Assembly (NCBI GenBank): GCA_034770075.1
Contig: JAVJAP010000034.1
Coordinates: forward strand, 744,001-808,000
Direction: 5' to 3'
Source: Aralia elata
Lineage: Eukaryota > Streptophyta > Magnoliopsida > Apiales > Araliaceae
DNA: 64,000 bases
Part shown: positions 1 through 10,618 of the stretch, piece after piece
Layout of the letters: the number at the start of each line of letters is the position of its first letter
How positions within the stretch are numbered: the first letter of the stretch is position 1
Program-made: the position numbers and the translations under genes
The notes under the pieces: generated by a model
The model's database searches: none
What the model was told of the DNA's origin: nothing
What the model saw: the letters and a program-made list of their open reading frames with translations, nothing else

Positions 1-1895
1 TTTTAAAATCGTTTTTTATGATGAGTCAATTGACCAGAGTCGCCAGTTGGTATATTTGAAATGGATGTACCAACTCATCCGAGTTTTCATTTTTTTTATC
101 GCTGGCTCATATGTGACTCCGAATTAATTGGTCTGCGAACCGAGATTCATAGAGTTCGGGGGCTTGCTTAAGTGAGGGGAAGCTTAATACTTTCCTATCC
201 TTTAATTCATAAAAAGCGTATGTGTGCGCGTGTGTGTGTGCCTACGTGAATGTTGTGGTGTTTTTACATGAAGAAACCATTTGGGTTTTTGAAAAAGTCG
301 TGTTTTCTTTTGGGAATGCTTTAGAATGTCCTTCGGTTTATACGAGAAAGCTTTATGAGAAAATCTTTGATTTTAATTGTCAAAACTGTGAGATTGAGTT
401 AGGTGTCGTTTTGGCAAAACAAGAGTTTTCTAAACCTTTGTCAAAAATAGGAATCGAGATCTATACATTGCCTTCATAAATAAAGTGGCGGGCAATTTCT
501 AGGATCCCTTTAACCCTATGCACAATGGTTTAATAAAACGTCATTTATTTTATATAAAACCATTCTTTTGATGTTTTTGGAAAAACGACTTTCTTTAGCT
601 TTTCGTTAAAGAGGAATCGACATTCATTAGCACTCCCAAATTTTTAGCCTCGTGATTCTAATAACCTAATTTGATTGATTTTATGGAAATCTTATCGTTT
701 AGCTTTGAAATCAATTTCGTGTCATAAATCAAATCAAGCATTAAAATGCGTTGGGGCTATTCATAGGCATGTAAGCCATCAAAATAACCCCGAACGCCCG
801 CAATCGCATACTTTCACTATGACGGGGCCTTAAACACGATTCTCGCCGTGGCGTCGCTTTAAGGCCCGACGATTACATACTTACAAATGAAAACTACATT
901 GCTCCTACTACTTATATCAAAAGATGTCCATCATCGGATTTGGACCACAGGGTCGCGTTCCTAGGCTCACATCCAAAATGGCCAAATAAACACAATATCC
1001 TAAAATGGCAATCTAAACAAACTAGGCCCAATAAATCATCATAACAAGCTAAATTAATTCGCTAAATGGACATCCTCGGGTCATTAGGAAGCATTTCGTT
1101 CCGTGGGAACCTTCACTAATGGTCCCTAATCCATGTATCCGCAACAATATACAAGAAAAATTACATTTCACATAACCCAATTGACCAAAAGATTAACAAA
1201 ATGATATACCAAAATTGCTATAGAAATGGTCTTGTCACCTTGCAAATAATCCTCATAATGTGTATGAATTTGTATATTGAATAGAGTAGAAGATATAGGA
1301 TATATAACCTTACACAAAATATATAATTCCTCACTTTTTTCCTCTCTTTTCTCTCTATTTTCTTGTAATTTCTTCCTATTTCTTCCTCTTTTCCCGAGCT
1401 GCTGCTGCCTCTTCTTTTTCTTCTTCCGAACCCCCTGTATGCTGAGTGAGGGATGAGCTGAAATAGGCTGGCCAGAGCCAGCCGCAGATGGATCTGCGGC
1501 TGGCTGGCCGCCACCCCTCCACTCAGCTGATTTTCGGTTTCCGTGTTTCGAGTTCCGTGTTTTCAAAAGGCGCACTCATTGGCCGCAGATCAATCCGCGG
1601 CTGGCTGGCTAGACTTTCTCGATTTTTGTGTTACGCCTCGATTCTCGTGTCGTGACGTCGGTTCTCGCTGACAGGCTCGTATTTTGCAGTCCGGAAATTA
1701 CTGGGAGACGTGCCACATCATTTGGGAATGCTCAATTCGGACAGCCCTGTTGTCACGTCGGTTTCGGTTGTAAATCGTCGCGGTGGCGTCCAGTGTTCGT
1801 ACTTGTGCATCCTTTGCTCTCGCAGGCCGGTTCATTTGACGAATTTGCCCTCCTGTCAAGGTTAGTATACGAAGTGCAAAATTTGGGTGTCTACA
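1..1895 (-). repeat. LTR of a minus-strand Tat-like Gypsy element (clipped by window start)
   Basis: This is the reverse complement of the LTRs at 35985-38025 and 44418-46442, with moderate divergence. The minus-strand LTR begins TGTAGACACCCAAAT at position 1895 and is followed leftwards by the same landmarks, including the GC-rich CTGCGGC palindromes near 1480-1600 and the (GT)n tract near 220-240. By comparison with the complete copies about 110 bp are missing beyond position 1. Just outside the LTR, 1896-1912 is the complement of the purine-rich tract that precedes the 3' LTR at 44418, so this is a 3' LTR. Reading frames inside it are not conserved between copies and are not annotated as genes. 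Confidence 0.9.
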
Positions 1896-2099
1896 GCTGC
1901 CTCTCTTTATCATGTTTATGAAATGTTAAATGAAATGAACAGGATAAAGAAATAGACACCCGATGCATAAATGACAGTGCACAAGAATGACACACATACA
2001 TGATGCAACACATGCAACTTATGATGCAACGCAAGATGTAAGGCATGGAAAACATTCGTAAAGGTGTTAATGCATCAATCCCTGACCGCATTGTTAGTC

Positions 2100-2285
2100 G
2101 TCGGGTTTCGTCTTCCAATCGATCGTTTCGTTTGCGCCGGGTCTCGTATCCGGTCGTTAGTCTCGTGATCACCGGGTCTCGTATCCGGTTGATCGCCTCG
2201 TCTGCGCCGGGTCTCGTATCCGGTTGCTCGTCTTGTGAGTGCCGGGTCTCGTATCCGGTCGCTCGTCCTCGTACATCGTTCTTGG
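2100..2285 (-). repeat. 35-bp tandem repeat array, about 4-5 copies
   Basis: The word CCGGGTCTCGTATCCGGT starts at 2137, 2172, 2207 and 2242, an exact 35-bp period, with a degenerate copy before. The reverse complement matches the 35-bp monomers of the array at 43525-44215 in the intact Tat-like element. Confidence 0.9.
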
Positions 2286-2477
2286 CAGCCATCGCTTTTG
2301 ACTGCGATAGGCAGGGACCTTGACACCTAACCTGCTCGATTTATTATTTTTTCATTTCATGGATCACGTATAGAATTATCGTCTATTCATGCATGTGACA
2401 TAACATGTAAATTGATGAAAAATGACCCCTGTATAGTCTTTTGATACTGTTCTACAAATGTCATCTTTTGTCATGGT

Positions 2478-3160
2478 TTGCTAGGATCTCAGCCCTTCCC
2501 AGGGATTGTTCACCACCTTGTTATGGTTCGCTTGAACGCCTTCCCAGGCTCTCACACCACTTTGTTGTGGTTTGCTTGGATGCCTTCCCAGGGTGCTCAC
2601 TACCTTGTTGTGATTTGCTTGGATGCCTTCCCAAGTTCACTTCTTGTTTGGATACCAACCCTTCCCAGGGATCGTTGATTTGTTTGGATCTCAGCCCTTC
2701 CCAGGGGTCATTGATTGTTTGGATCTCAGCCATTCCCAGGGGTAGTAGATTGTTTGGATCTCAGCCCTTCCCAGGGGTCGTTGTTTGTTTGGATCTCAGC
2801 CCTTCCCAGGGGTCGTTGATTGTTTGGATCTCAGCTCTTCCAAGGGGTCGTTGATTATTTGGATCTCAGCCCTTCCCAAGGGTCGTTGATTGTCTGGATC
2901 TCAGCCTTCCCAGGGGTCGTTGATTGTTTGGATCTCAGCCCTTCCCAGGGGTCGTTGATTGTTTGGATCTCAGCCCTTCCCAGGGGTCGTTGATTGTTTG
3001 GATCTCAGCCCTTCCCAGGCTCGTTGATTGTTTGGATCTCAACCCTTCCCAGGGGTCGTTGATTGTTTGGATCTCAGCCCTTCCCAGGGGTCGTTGATTT
3101 GTTTGAATCTCAGCCCTTCCCAGGGGTTGTTGATTTTTTGGATCTCAGCGCTTCCAAAAA
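2478..3160 (-). repeat. Second 35-bp tandem array (GGATCTCAGCCCTTCCC), roughly 15 copies
   Basis: GGATCTCAG recurs at 2686, 2721, 2756, 2791, 2826 and 2861 and onwards, again a 35-bp period; copies before 2680 are more irregular. The same word in reverse complement (GGGAAGGGCTGAGATCC) builds the array at 42934-43540. Confidence 0.9.
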
Positions 3161-3204
3161 ACATCCTCATACTGGCTTAGCAACTCGATTATTTCAAATC
3201 TATT

Positions 3205-3925
3205 CTATTAACATAAGCTGGACAACCCCAAGTCTTAAGATGCTTAAGACTAGGTTTCTTCCCTATTCACATCTCATATGGAGTTTTAGGGACAGATTTC
3301 GAAGGTAGCTTATTTAGTAGATATGTTATCGTTTCTATGGTATAACCCCAGAAGGATACTGGAAGATCAATAAAACTCATCATGGATCGCACCATGTCTA
3401 ACAAGGTATGATTTCTCCTTTTAGATGCATCGTTCAATTGTGGCATACCTGGAGGAGTCCATTGTGAGAGAATACCATTATCTTTAAGATGATCTATAGA
3501 AACTCATTGCTCAAGTATTCACCTCCTCGATCTAATCGAAGAATTTTAATACTCTTGCCTGTTTATTTTTCTACTTCACTTCTAATTTTTTTGAATTTTT
3601 CAAATGATTTAGATTAATATTTCATTAAATACACATATCCAAATCTAGAATGATCATCAGTGAATGTAATAAAGTATGGGTACCCTCCTCTAGTGTGTAT
3701 TGTCATAGGTCCACACATATCAGTGTGTACCAATTCTAACAAACCTGTAACTCTCTCTCCATGTCCACTAAATGGAGATTTAGTCATCTTGCCCATGAGA
3801 TAAGATTCACAAGTTGGATATGATTCATAATCAAATAGTTCTAAAAGCCCATCTTTATGCAACTTGTTTAGTCTTGTTTCATTAATAGGGTTAAATACAG
3901 TTTTTTCCACTCTACTAGGGGTCGG
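3205..3925 (-). pseudogene. Ty1/Copia integrase fragment
   Basis: Minus-strand remnant of Copia pol. The open part at 3614-3910 carries a pre-integrase segment (NETRLNKLHKDGLLEL) with the CESYLMGK zinc-binding region; its second Cys is replaced by Tyr when compared with CESCLMGK in the plus-strand copy. The start of the integrase core (LVHTDMCGPM, then TFTDDHSRFGYVYLM) follows. Downstream to about 3212 the frame continues with stops and shifts; DRGGEY and a match to [11 protein letters not shown] and WGCPAY are still readable. It closely resembles 7965-8670 of the plus-strand Copia element, so it is an inverted partial copy of the same family. It has no LTR of its own. The left edge abuts the Tat-like 3' UTR. 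Confidence 0.85.
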
Positions 3926-4069
3926 TTTACAAATGCATCATTGAACTGATTTTTTTTCCAGTCAACTCATTAAACTATAATTTCTTTACAAAAATTGAAA
4001 AAATCGTTAACTCTGTTAAAATCTTAACAGCAAATCTATGTGGCAAATCTATTAACATAAGCTAGGGTT
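3926..4069. other. Unassigned junction segment
   Basis: About 140 bp between the Copia integrase fragment and the truncated Copia LTR. AT-rich, no ORF. Its right end (about 4045-4066) repeats AACATAAGCT seen at 3208-3217. I cannot assign it to a family. Confidence 0.4.
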
Positions 4070-5124
4070 GAACGGAAATAAAAAGGAGTTTCTAATTTGC
4101 ATTAACTAGAGTCGTGCTTCTAAGAACTGAAATGCATATATGTAATCAAATAAATAAAACTTGACAGATAATTCTATATTTTATATTTGATTGAGACATT
4201 GCGTGGTAGAATGATTTAATTGTATGGTAACTATTTACTGAATAGGTTCTTTATGGTTAAACGTTGATTTCATATTATCTAGATAGTCATAATATGCTGA
4301 GAGGTGTCACTCATGATATAAAATAAATATAATTAATTTTATTAATTATATAGAAGAATTAAAAGAGTTTAATTCGTTTAAATAGAATTGGAATAGTTCT
4401 AATTTTATTTATTCTACTATCAACGTAATATTGAACCTAAAGATTCACACCATAAAAGAGAAATATTGATTTAGAAGTAATTGACTCAAATAATAATAAA
4501 TTAAGTATATTTAATTTGTATCATGATGGAACAAATTAAATAACTTAATATTTATAATAGAGTATTTTAAAAAAATACTAATTATAAATTAATAAGAATT
4601 ATTATTATTATTATAAATAATTTAGTTCCTAAATAGTTTAGGAATTAGATTTAAAACACTAAATCCTAAATAGTTTAGAAAAGAGAATTTGTGTATATAA
4701 GTAGAGACCTTATTATAGATTAGGGTTGACTACACTACTACTACTATTATTCTCTCAAGCCTAAATAATTTAGGAGAGATAAAAAGAAAAAGGACTAGTT
4801 ACCCTAGGGTTTTTCATAAACCTAAATTACTTTTTCTTCATCTATATTCTCTTAGTGGATCACCTTTGGAGTGCTACACACACTGAGTAACTTGCGTTTG
4901 ATCCTTGGAATTGAAGGAGCGTGAAGGAACGAAGAATTAGAACTTGGAGATCAAATCAAGAGTTACTTTGTCTTCATATGGTATGATTTTAAACCTTCCT
5001 CAATTAATAATAACACATAAAGGTGATTCTTGGGATTGCAGAATTTTAAAAAAATATGATTTATATCATGCTTCGGCGTTTTACATCAATATGATTGCGT
5101 GTAATTATATTTTCTGTACTAACA
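4070..5124 (+). repeat. Truncated 5' LTR of the Copia element
   Basis: Matches roughly 11305-12436 of the 3' LTR, including the shared GGAGTTTCTAATTTGCATTA near the left edge and the CTAACA end. The first ~690 bp of the LTR are missing. It ends at 5124, directly before the primer-binding site. It still contains the TATA box. Confidence 0.85.
4694..4700 (+). promoter_or_regulatory. TATA box in Copia 5' LTR
   Basis: TATATAA about 430 bp before the LTR end, matched by TATAAATA at 12006 in the 3' LTR. Both are followed by a similar stretch (GGTCTTAT / ACCTTATTATAGATTAGGG), as expected for the transcription start region. Confidence 0.6.
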
Positions 5125-5125
5125 G

Positions 5126-5139
5126 TGGTATTAGAGTCA
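5126..5139 (+). other. Primer-binding site (initiator tRNA-Met type)
   Basis: TGGTATTAGAGTCA, one base after the LTR end. It is two mismatches from TGGTATCAGAGCCA, the complement of the plant initiator tRNA-Met 3' end. Confidence 0.8.
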
Positions 5140-5289
5140 TCCTTATGCGAATTATTAATTGTTTCCTTTTCGTACATATATTAATATAGATTTGTTATAA
5201 TTCAATTGGGCATAGCTGTTTGTGTAAAATTAATTTTTTAATGTTGAAAAATTAATTTTAAAATAGTAGATTTTAATTTTTTTAAAAAA

Positions 5290-5440
5290 ATCATCGGTCA
5301 AAGTCAACGGGCGACGTTGATCTGCTGATGTGGCACTGACTGATCAACTGTTGAACTGCTGACTTGGCGCTGACTGGTCAACTGGTGACTTGCTGATGTG
5401 GCACTGACGTGGCGTTGAGTAGGCGCTGACATCAACATCT
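5290..5440 (+). repeat. Degenerate short repeats with TGCTGATGTGGCACTGAC
   Basis: CTGCTGATGTGGCACTGACTG, TGCTGACTTGGCGCTGACTG and TGCTGATGTGGCACTGACG follow one another with GTCAACTG spacers. GC content is clearly higher than in the flanks. Confidence 0.7.
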
Positions 5441-5886
5441 TCCTTTATAAAAGAAATATAAATTGGTTGCTAGAGGGTTTTTCCTGACCTCTTGGTCCTT
5501 ATCTTGCAAACCTTACCACTACACCAAAAGTTATTTTGATTGAGGATCAACATGTTTAATATGTAAACTATACAATTCTGGTTTTGAAGTTTGACTTGAA
5601 GGCTTGTTTGGTTATTTATTTAAAAGGTTTTTGATCAAGAGTTAACCTTGTTTTTTATTTTTTTTGTAATATTGATTTTTGAAATTTAAATTGCATTAAG
5701 ATTTAAATTATGCTCCAAGGTTTTAAATATTTTAAAATTGAAATTAAATTTTAATTTTCACGTGGAATTTAATTTAAATTGTACATTTTTATTTCAAAAA
5801 TTAATTCTAATTTTAAATTATTTAAAATTAAAATAAAGAATTTATTTGAATTTAGAATTGGATTTTATGCAAGGTAAAATTTCCCG

Positions 5887-5888
<2 letters not shown>

Positions 5889-5950
<62 letters not shown>
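5889..5950. repeat. (TA)n microsatellite
   Basis: Uninterrupted TA dinucleotide run of about 60 bp. Confidence 0.95.
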
Positions 5951-5956
<6 letters not shown>

Positions 5957-6478
5957 ATTTAATTCATGAGATATATATTTTATTGATACATGTGATGCAT
6001 GTATATAAGGGGATAATTATGGACTATAGACCAATGTGATTAGATTTAAATTTTTTTTATAGATGCTTGAATGAATGAGTTTTTTTTATAAACGGGGTCT
6101 GCATACATCGTCTTTCTAATTTTCTAGTGTAAATTCTACCTCACTCCTATGTACTTCCCCTTGACTTCTGATCAAGATTTCTGTTTTTAAAAAAAATAGA
6201 TTGTAATAGAATTTAGTAGAATTACTTGGTAAATTAGAGCTAAAGAGCAGGAGCATAGACCCATTTGTAAAGGAGCCCGGGTTTGAATATAATAGTTATA
6301 TTCATTTATTTATTCTTGCACCCTAGGTTTGACCTTTTGGTTCACTTAGTGGCTCGAGAGAACCATATTAGAATCAAGTCCATAATCATCCCAAGTAGTG
6401 TATATTATTCAATATATGCATGTTATCTATATATATTAGTATATTATTATACATGCGATGAATGTTTAATATGACGCG

Positions 6479-6480
<2 letters not shown>

Positions 6481-6534
<54 letters not shown>
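6481..6534. repeat. (TA)n microsatellite
   Basis: Second TA run of about 54 bp. It produces the IYIYIY stretch of a spurious reverse-strand frame. Confidence 0.95.
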
Positions 6535-6538
<4 letters not shown>

Positions 6539-7185
6539 CATGTGTGCTGAACAAGATGAGACTAATAATAACAAACCCCTCAAAATAAAATATTAAGTTG
6601 TAGCGTCCAAAGACGTTAAGAATGTCGGTCATAGCCTTCTAGCATGATAAAGCGATAGAGTATAAAATACTTAATATGAGTTTGTTGTACACACACAAGG
6701 CTTATATTAAGTTTTAAAAATGTTGCTTTGTTACATTGGATGTTTATAAGGGAATTGAACAATACATGTTTTGTTGTGCAAGAACTGCATTTTTCTCTTC
6801 ACATATATGGAAATGCTAGGTCAAACTTAAGTTAGAGAATTTTGGTTGGTTGTGCACACACAAGACCATTATAATATAAGAGACAAACGACAAGGAGTAA
6901 CATTAGATGTAACTGACAAAAGTTATCTGCCTATTGAATAAAGTTATAGTTTGTTGTGCACTCACAAGACTATATTTATGAAATAGGATCCTAGATCTCA
7001 CTCGCGGATCTTCTAACCAGATCTGCCGAACTATATATGGAAGGTTATATAACTTAATAAAAATAATGAGAGACACCATTTTAAATAAAGATCTAATTAA
7101 TTTGGTGATTAATAAAATGAATGCATGCTAATGTTGTTATTAAAAATTTTCATTTACAGAATTTTAACATGTCTCACAATTTGTT

Positions 7186-7428
7186 GTGAATTTTCACATG
7201 AATAAGTTGGATGTCAGCTTGCCTGAGCTACTTAACATGCTGAAAACTACTGAAGGTCACTTCTCATCCAACAAGAACCAAGTCTTACTAGTGGATGATT
7301 CTTCCAAGAAAAGGAAGAGGCCCAAGGTATCTTCTGAAAAGAAGAAAAACAAAAAGGCTAAGGGCAAGGCGAAAAAAAAGGATAATAAGAAACCTGATCC
7401 AGATAGCAAAGGAATTTGCTACATTGCA
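7186..7428 (+). pseudogene. Copia gag C-terminal remnant
   Basis: Only the C-terminal part of the capsid protein is left: NFHMNKLDVSLPELLNMLKT, the end of the UBN2-type gag domain, then a Lys-rich linker (KKRKRPK, KKKNKKAKGK) leading into the CCHC zinc knuckle. The first half of the knuckle is in this frame (ICY) and the second half (HCNKPGHWKRNC) in the next, so a 1-base loss near 7422 splits the knuckle and separates gag from pol. The start is only the first open codon; the natural gag start is not present. Gag forms the particle and packages RNA; this remnant cannot. Confidence 0.8.
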
Positions 7429-10400
7429 ATAAGCCGGGACATTGGAAGAGGAATTGTAAGGAGTATCTTGCGGGCCAAAAGAAGCTTGGAGAAGCTTCGA
7501 CTTCCGATCTAGGTTTGTTCATGATTGAAATTAATTTTTCTAAAAGTCAAAATTCTACTTGGGTATTGGATACCGGCTGTAGTTCTCACATATGTAATAA
7601 TATGCAGGGACTAAGCAGAAGTAGGAAGCTGAACAAGGATGAAGTCGTCCTACGAGTTGGAAATGGAGCAAAGGTTGCTGCATTGGCTGTAGGGACTTAT
7701 TGTTTAGCACTGCCTTCGGGCAAGTTCATTAGTTTAAATAACTGTTATTATGTTCCAACACTCATTAGAAATATTATTTCAATTTCTGTATTGGATATGG
7801 ATGGTTTTGATATTATAATAAAGAACAACAGTTGTTCTATTTATAATAAAAATGTTTTATATGGTGTTGGCAATTTACTGAATGGACTTTACATACTTGA
7901 CTTGCATGAAAATATACTTCAAATTGAACAAACTAAGAAAAGAAAAAGAGATGATGTTAATTATACCTTTATGTGGCACTGTAGACTCGGTCATATCAAT
8001 GAAACAAGATTATCCAAGTTGCATAAAGAAGGGCTTTTAGAGCTATCTGATTACGAATCATATCCAACTTGTGAATCTTGTCTCATGGGTAAGATGACTA
8101 AATCCCCTTTTAGTGGAAAAGGAGAAAGAGTTACAGAGTTGTTAGCGTTGGTACACACAGACGTATGTGGACCTATGACAACGAATGCACGAGGAGGGTA
8201 TTCTTATTTTATTACTTTCACTGATGATCATTCTAGATTTGGATATGTGTATTTAATGAAATACAAATCTGAATCGTTTGAAAAGTTCAAAGAATTCAAA
8301 AGTGAAGTAGAGAAACAAACTGGTAAAAGTATTAAAATTCTTCGATCGGATCGAGGAGGGGAATACTTAACCAGTGAGTTTCTCAATTGTCTCAAAGAAA
8401 ATGGTATAATCTCACAATGGACTCCACCAGGGACACCATAGTTGAATGGTGTATCTGAAAGGAGAAATCGAACATTGTTGGACATGGTTCGTTTCATGAT
8501 GAGTTTTACCGACCTTCCAATATCCTTCTGGGGTTATGCCCTAGAAACGGCTGCATATCTACTTAACAAGGTACCTACAAAATCCGTCCCAAAGACCCCA
8601 TATGAGATATGGACAGGGAGGAAACCAAATCTTAAGTATGTTAAGACTTGGGGTTGTCCAGCTTATGTCAAAAGGTTTGAACAAGATAAGCTAAAGACTA
8701 GATCCGACAAGTGTAGATTTGTGGGATACCCTAAAGAAACTGTAGGGTATTATTTCTATCATCCCAATGATCAAAAGGTGTTTGTAGCGAAACACGCTGC
8801 CTTCTTGGAAAAGGAGTTTATCCTCGAAGGGGTCAGTGGGAGTAAGATATATCTTGAAGAAGTTCAAGAACCACAAAATACTCCGGATCAAAGTCAGGTA
8901 CCTGACCACGTAGAAGAACCTACTGTACCACAACCTATTCGTAAATCTGGAAGAGTACCGAAGATACCTGAGAGGTATGGATTCATCATAGAGGATGATG
9001 ATGAGGTACGCATCATAGATGATGATGATCCATTGACTTACGAAAAGGCTATGAGTAGTGAAGACTCAGAGAAATGGCTAGAAGCCATGAAATCCGAGAT
9101 GGACTCCATGTATGAAAACCAAGTATGGACTTTGGTTTCACCACCTGAGGGCATAAAGCCTATTGGGTGTAAATGGGTCTTTAAGAGAAAGACTGGAGCA
9201 GATGACAAGGTAGAGACCTATAAGGCCTGACTGGTTGCAAAAGGTTTCAAACAAAGACAAGGAGTTGACTATGATGAAACCTTCTCACCAGTAGCTATGC
9301 TCAAGTCCATTCGGATTTTGCTTGCGATTGCAGCTTATTATGACTACGAGATCTGGCAAATGGACGTGAAAACGGCCTTCCTCAATGGAGAGCTTGAGGA
9401 GAATGTATATATGATACAGCCAGAGATTTTTGTTTCAACGGTTGGAACAAACCAAGTCTGTAAGCTACAACGATCCATTTATGGATTGAAACAAGCTTCT
9501 CGAAGATGGAACATCCGTTTTGATGAGATAATCAAAAGGTTTGATTTTATCAAAAACGAGGATAAACCATGTGTGTACAAGAAGGTTAGTGGGAGCGCTG
9601 TATCATTCCTTGTATTATATGTTGATGATATATTACTGATAGGGAATGATATTCCTATGCTACAGTCGATCAAAATATGGTTATCTTAACACTTCTCCAT
9701 GAAGGACTTGGGTGAGGCATCCTATTTTTTGGGGATAAAGATCTATAGAGACAGATCTAAAAGGATGCTAGGCTTGACCCAAGGAAAGTACATTGACTCG
9801 ATGCTAAAGAAGTTTAGCATGGAAGATTCCAAAAGAGGTCTCATGTCGATGAGTCATGGAATACATCTCTCCAAGAAACAGGCCCCAAAGACACCTGAGG
9901 AGAGAGACCGTATGAGTAAGATTCCTTATGCTTCCGCAATAAGATCTATCATGTACGGTATGATATGTACTAGACCAGATGTCGCTCATGCACTTAGTGT
10001 AACCAACAGATATCAGTCGAATCCAGGAGAAGAGCACTGGAAGGCAGTGAAAAATATCCTAAAGTACTTGAGAAGAACTAAGGATGTATTTCTTGTCTAC
10101 GGTGGGTCTGAATTGAAACTAGAGGGCTATACAGACTCAAGTTTTCAAACGGACCAAGATGACAGTAAATCCGTTTTAGGGTACGTGTTTACCTTAAACG
10201 GTGGCGCAGTGAGTTAGAAGAGTTCCAAGCAGCAAACAGTTGCTGATTCGGTGACAGAGGCAGAGTACATAGCTGCAAGTGAAGCTGCAAAGGAAGCTGT
10301 TTGGATGAAGAAGTTCATAACTGAACTTGGAGTGGTTCCTAGAATTAGAGGAGCAGTACCTTTATTCTGTGACAACAACGGAGCTGTTGCGCAGGCTAAG

Positions 10401-10604
10401 GAGCCCAGGTCTCATCAGAAATCCAAACACGTGTTGCGGCGGTTTCATTTGATTAAAGAGATCATTGAAAGAGGAGATGTCACCCTGGAGCGTGTGGACT
10501 CTCAAGACAACATTGCAGATCCATTTACTAAAGCTTTAACTCAACAGCAGTTTGATCGTCACTTAGAGAAGATGGGTATTAGATACCATGACGATTGGCT
10601 TTAG
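7416..10604 (+). pseudogene. Copia pol (protease-integrase-RT-RNase H) with four stops
   Basis: One reading frame runs 7416-10604 but is cut by TAG at 8439, TGA at 9228, TAA at 9687 and TAG at 10215. Order of domains: end of gag zinc knuckle; aspartic protease with WVLDTGCSSH; pre-integrase zinc region (H-H-C-C ending CESCLMGK); integrase core with LVHTDVCGPM and TFTDDHSRF, the final Glu lying in [10 protein letters not shown] just after the first stop; RT with QMDVKTAFLNGELEENVY and the catalytic YVDDIL at about 9619; RNase H with GYTDSSFQ, TEAEYIAASEA and the end NIADPFTKAL. Catalytic motifs are intact, so decay is mainly by nonsense changes. Terminal TAG at 10602 lies four bases before the polypurine tract, as usual for this superfamily. 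Best guess is a Tork/TAR-like lineage, low certainty. Confidence 0.93.
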
Positions 10605-10607
10605 TGC

Positions 10608-10618
10608 AAGTGGGAGAT
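10608..10618 (+). other. Polypurine tract of the Copia element
   Basis: AAGTGGGAGAT directly before the 3' LTR start TGAAAGTAGTATGC. It is the plus-strand primer for reverse transcription and the form typical of plant Copia elements. Confidence 0.8.

Larger units (their letters stand above)
1896..3160 (-). mobile_element. 3' untranslated region of the minus-strand Tat-like element
   Basis: Sequence next to the LTR matches, in reverse complement, the region upstream of the 3' LTR of the intact Tat-like element at about 42.9-44.4 kb. It has the same two tandem arrays in the same order. There is no coding sequence; short open frames here are by-products of the repeats. The element is cut near 3160, where a Copia fragment begins, so its gag-pol is absent. 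Confidence 0.8.
5140..7185 (+). other. Non-coding Copia leader; most of gag absent
   Basis: No ORF with recognisable content in about 2 kb where the leader and the N-terminal part of gag would lie. It contains a degenerate GCTGATGTGGCACTGAC repeat cluster (5290-5440), two long (TA)n tracts and three copies of a TTGTTGTGCACACACAAG-like word (6680, 6848, 6950). The gag frame is only recognisable from about 7186. This stretch may be a secondary insertion or a replaced gag; I could not find clear ends. Confidence 0.5.

Noticed and set aside
222..479. 85-codon plus-strand frame at the window start
   Set aside because: Antisense to a Tat-like LTR; not open in the other LTR copies.
1168..1575. 135-codon minus-strand frame in the left LTR
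   Set aside because: Same LTR region, frame not conserved in the other two copies; Arg/Lys-rich run comes from a purine-rich tract.
2100..3160. CRISPR-like array
   Set aside because: No unique spacers: units are head-to-tail 35-bp repeats in a plant retrotransposon 3' UTR.
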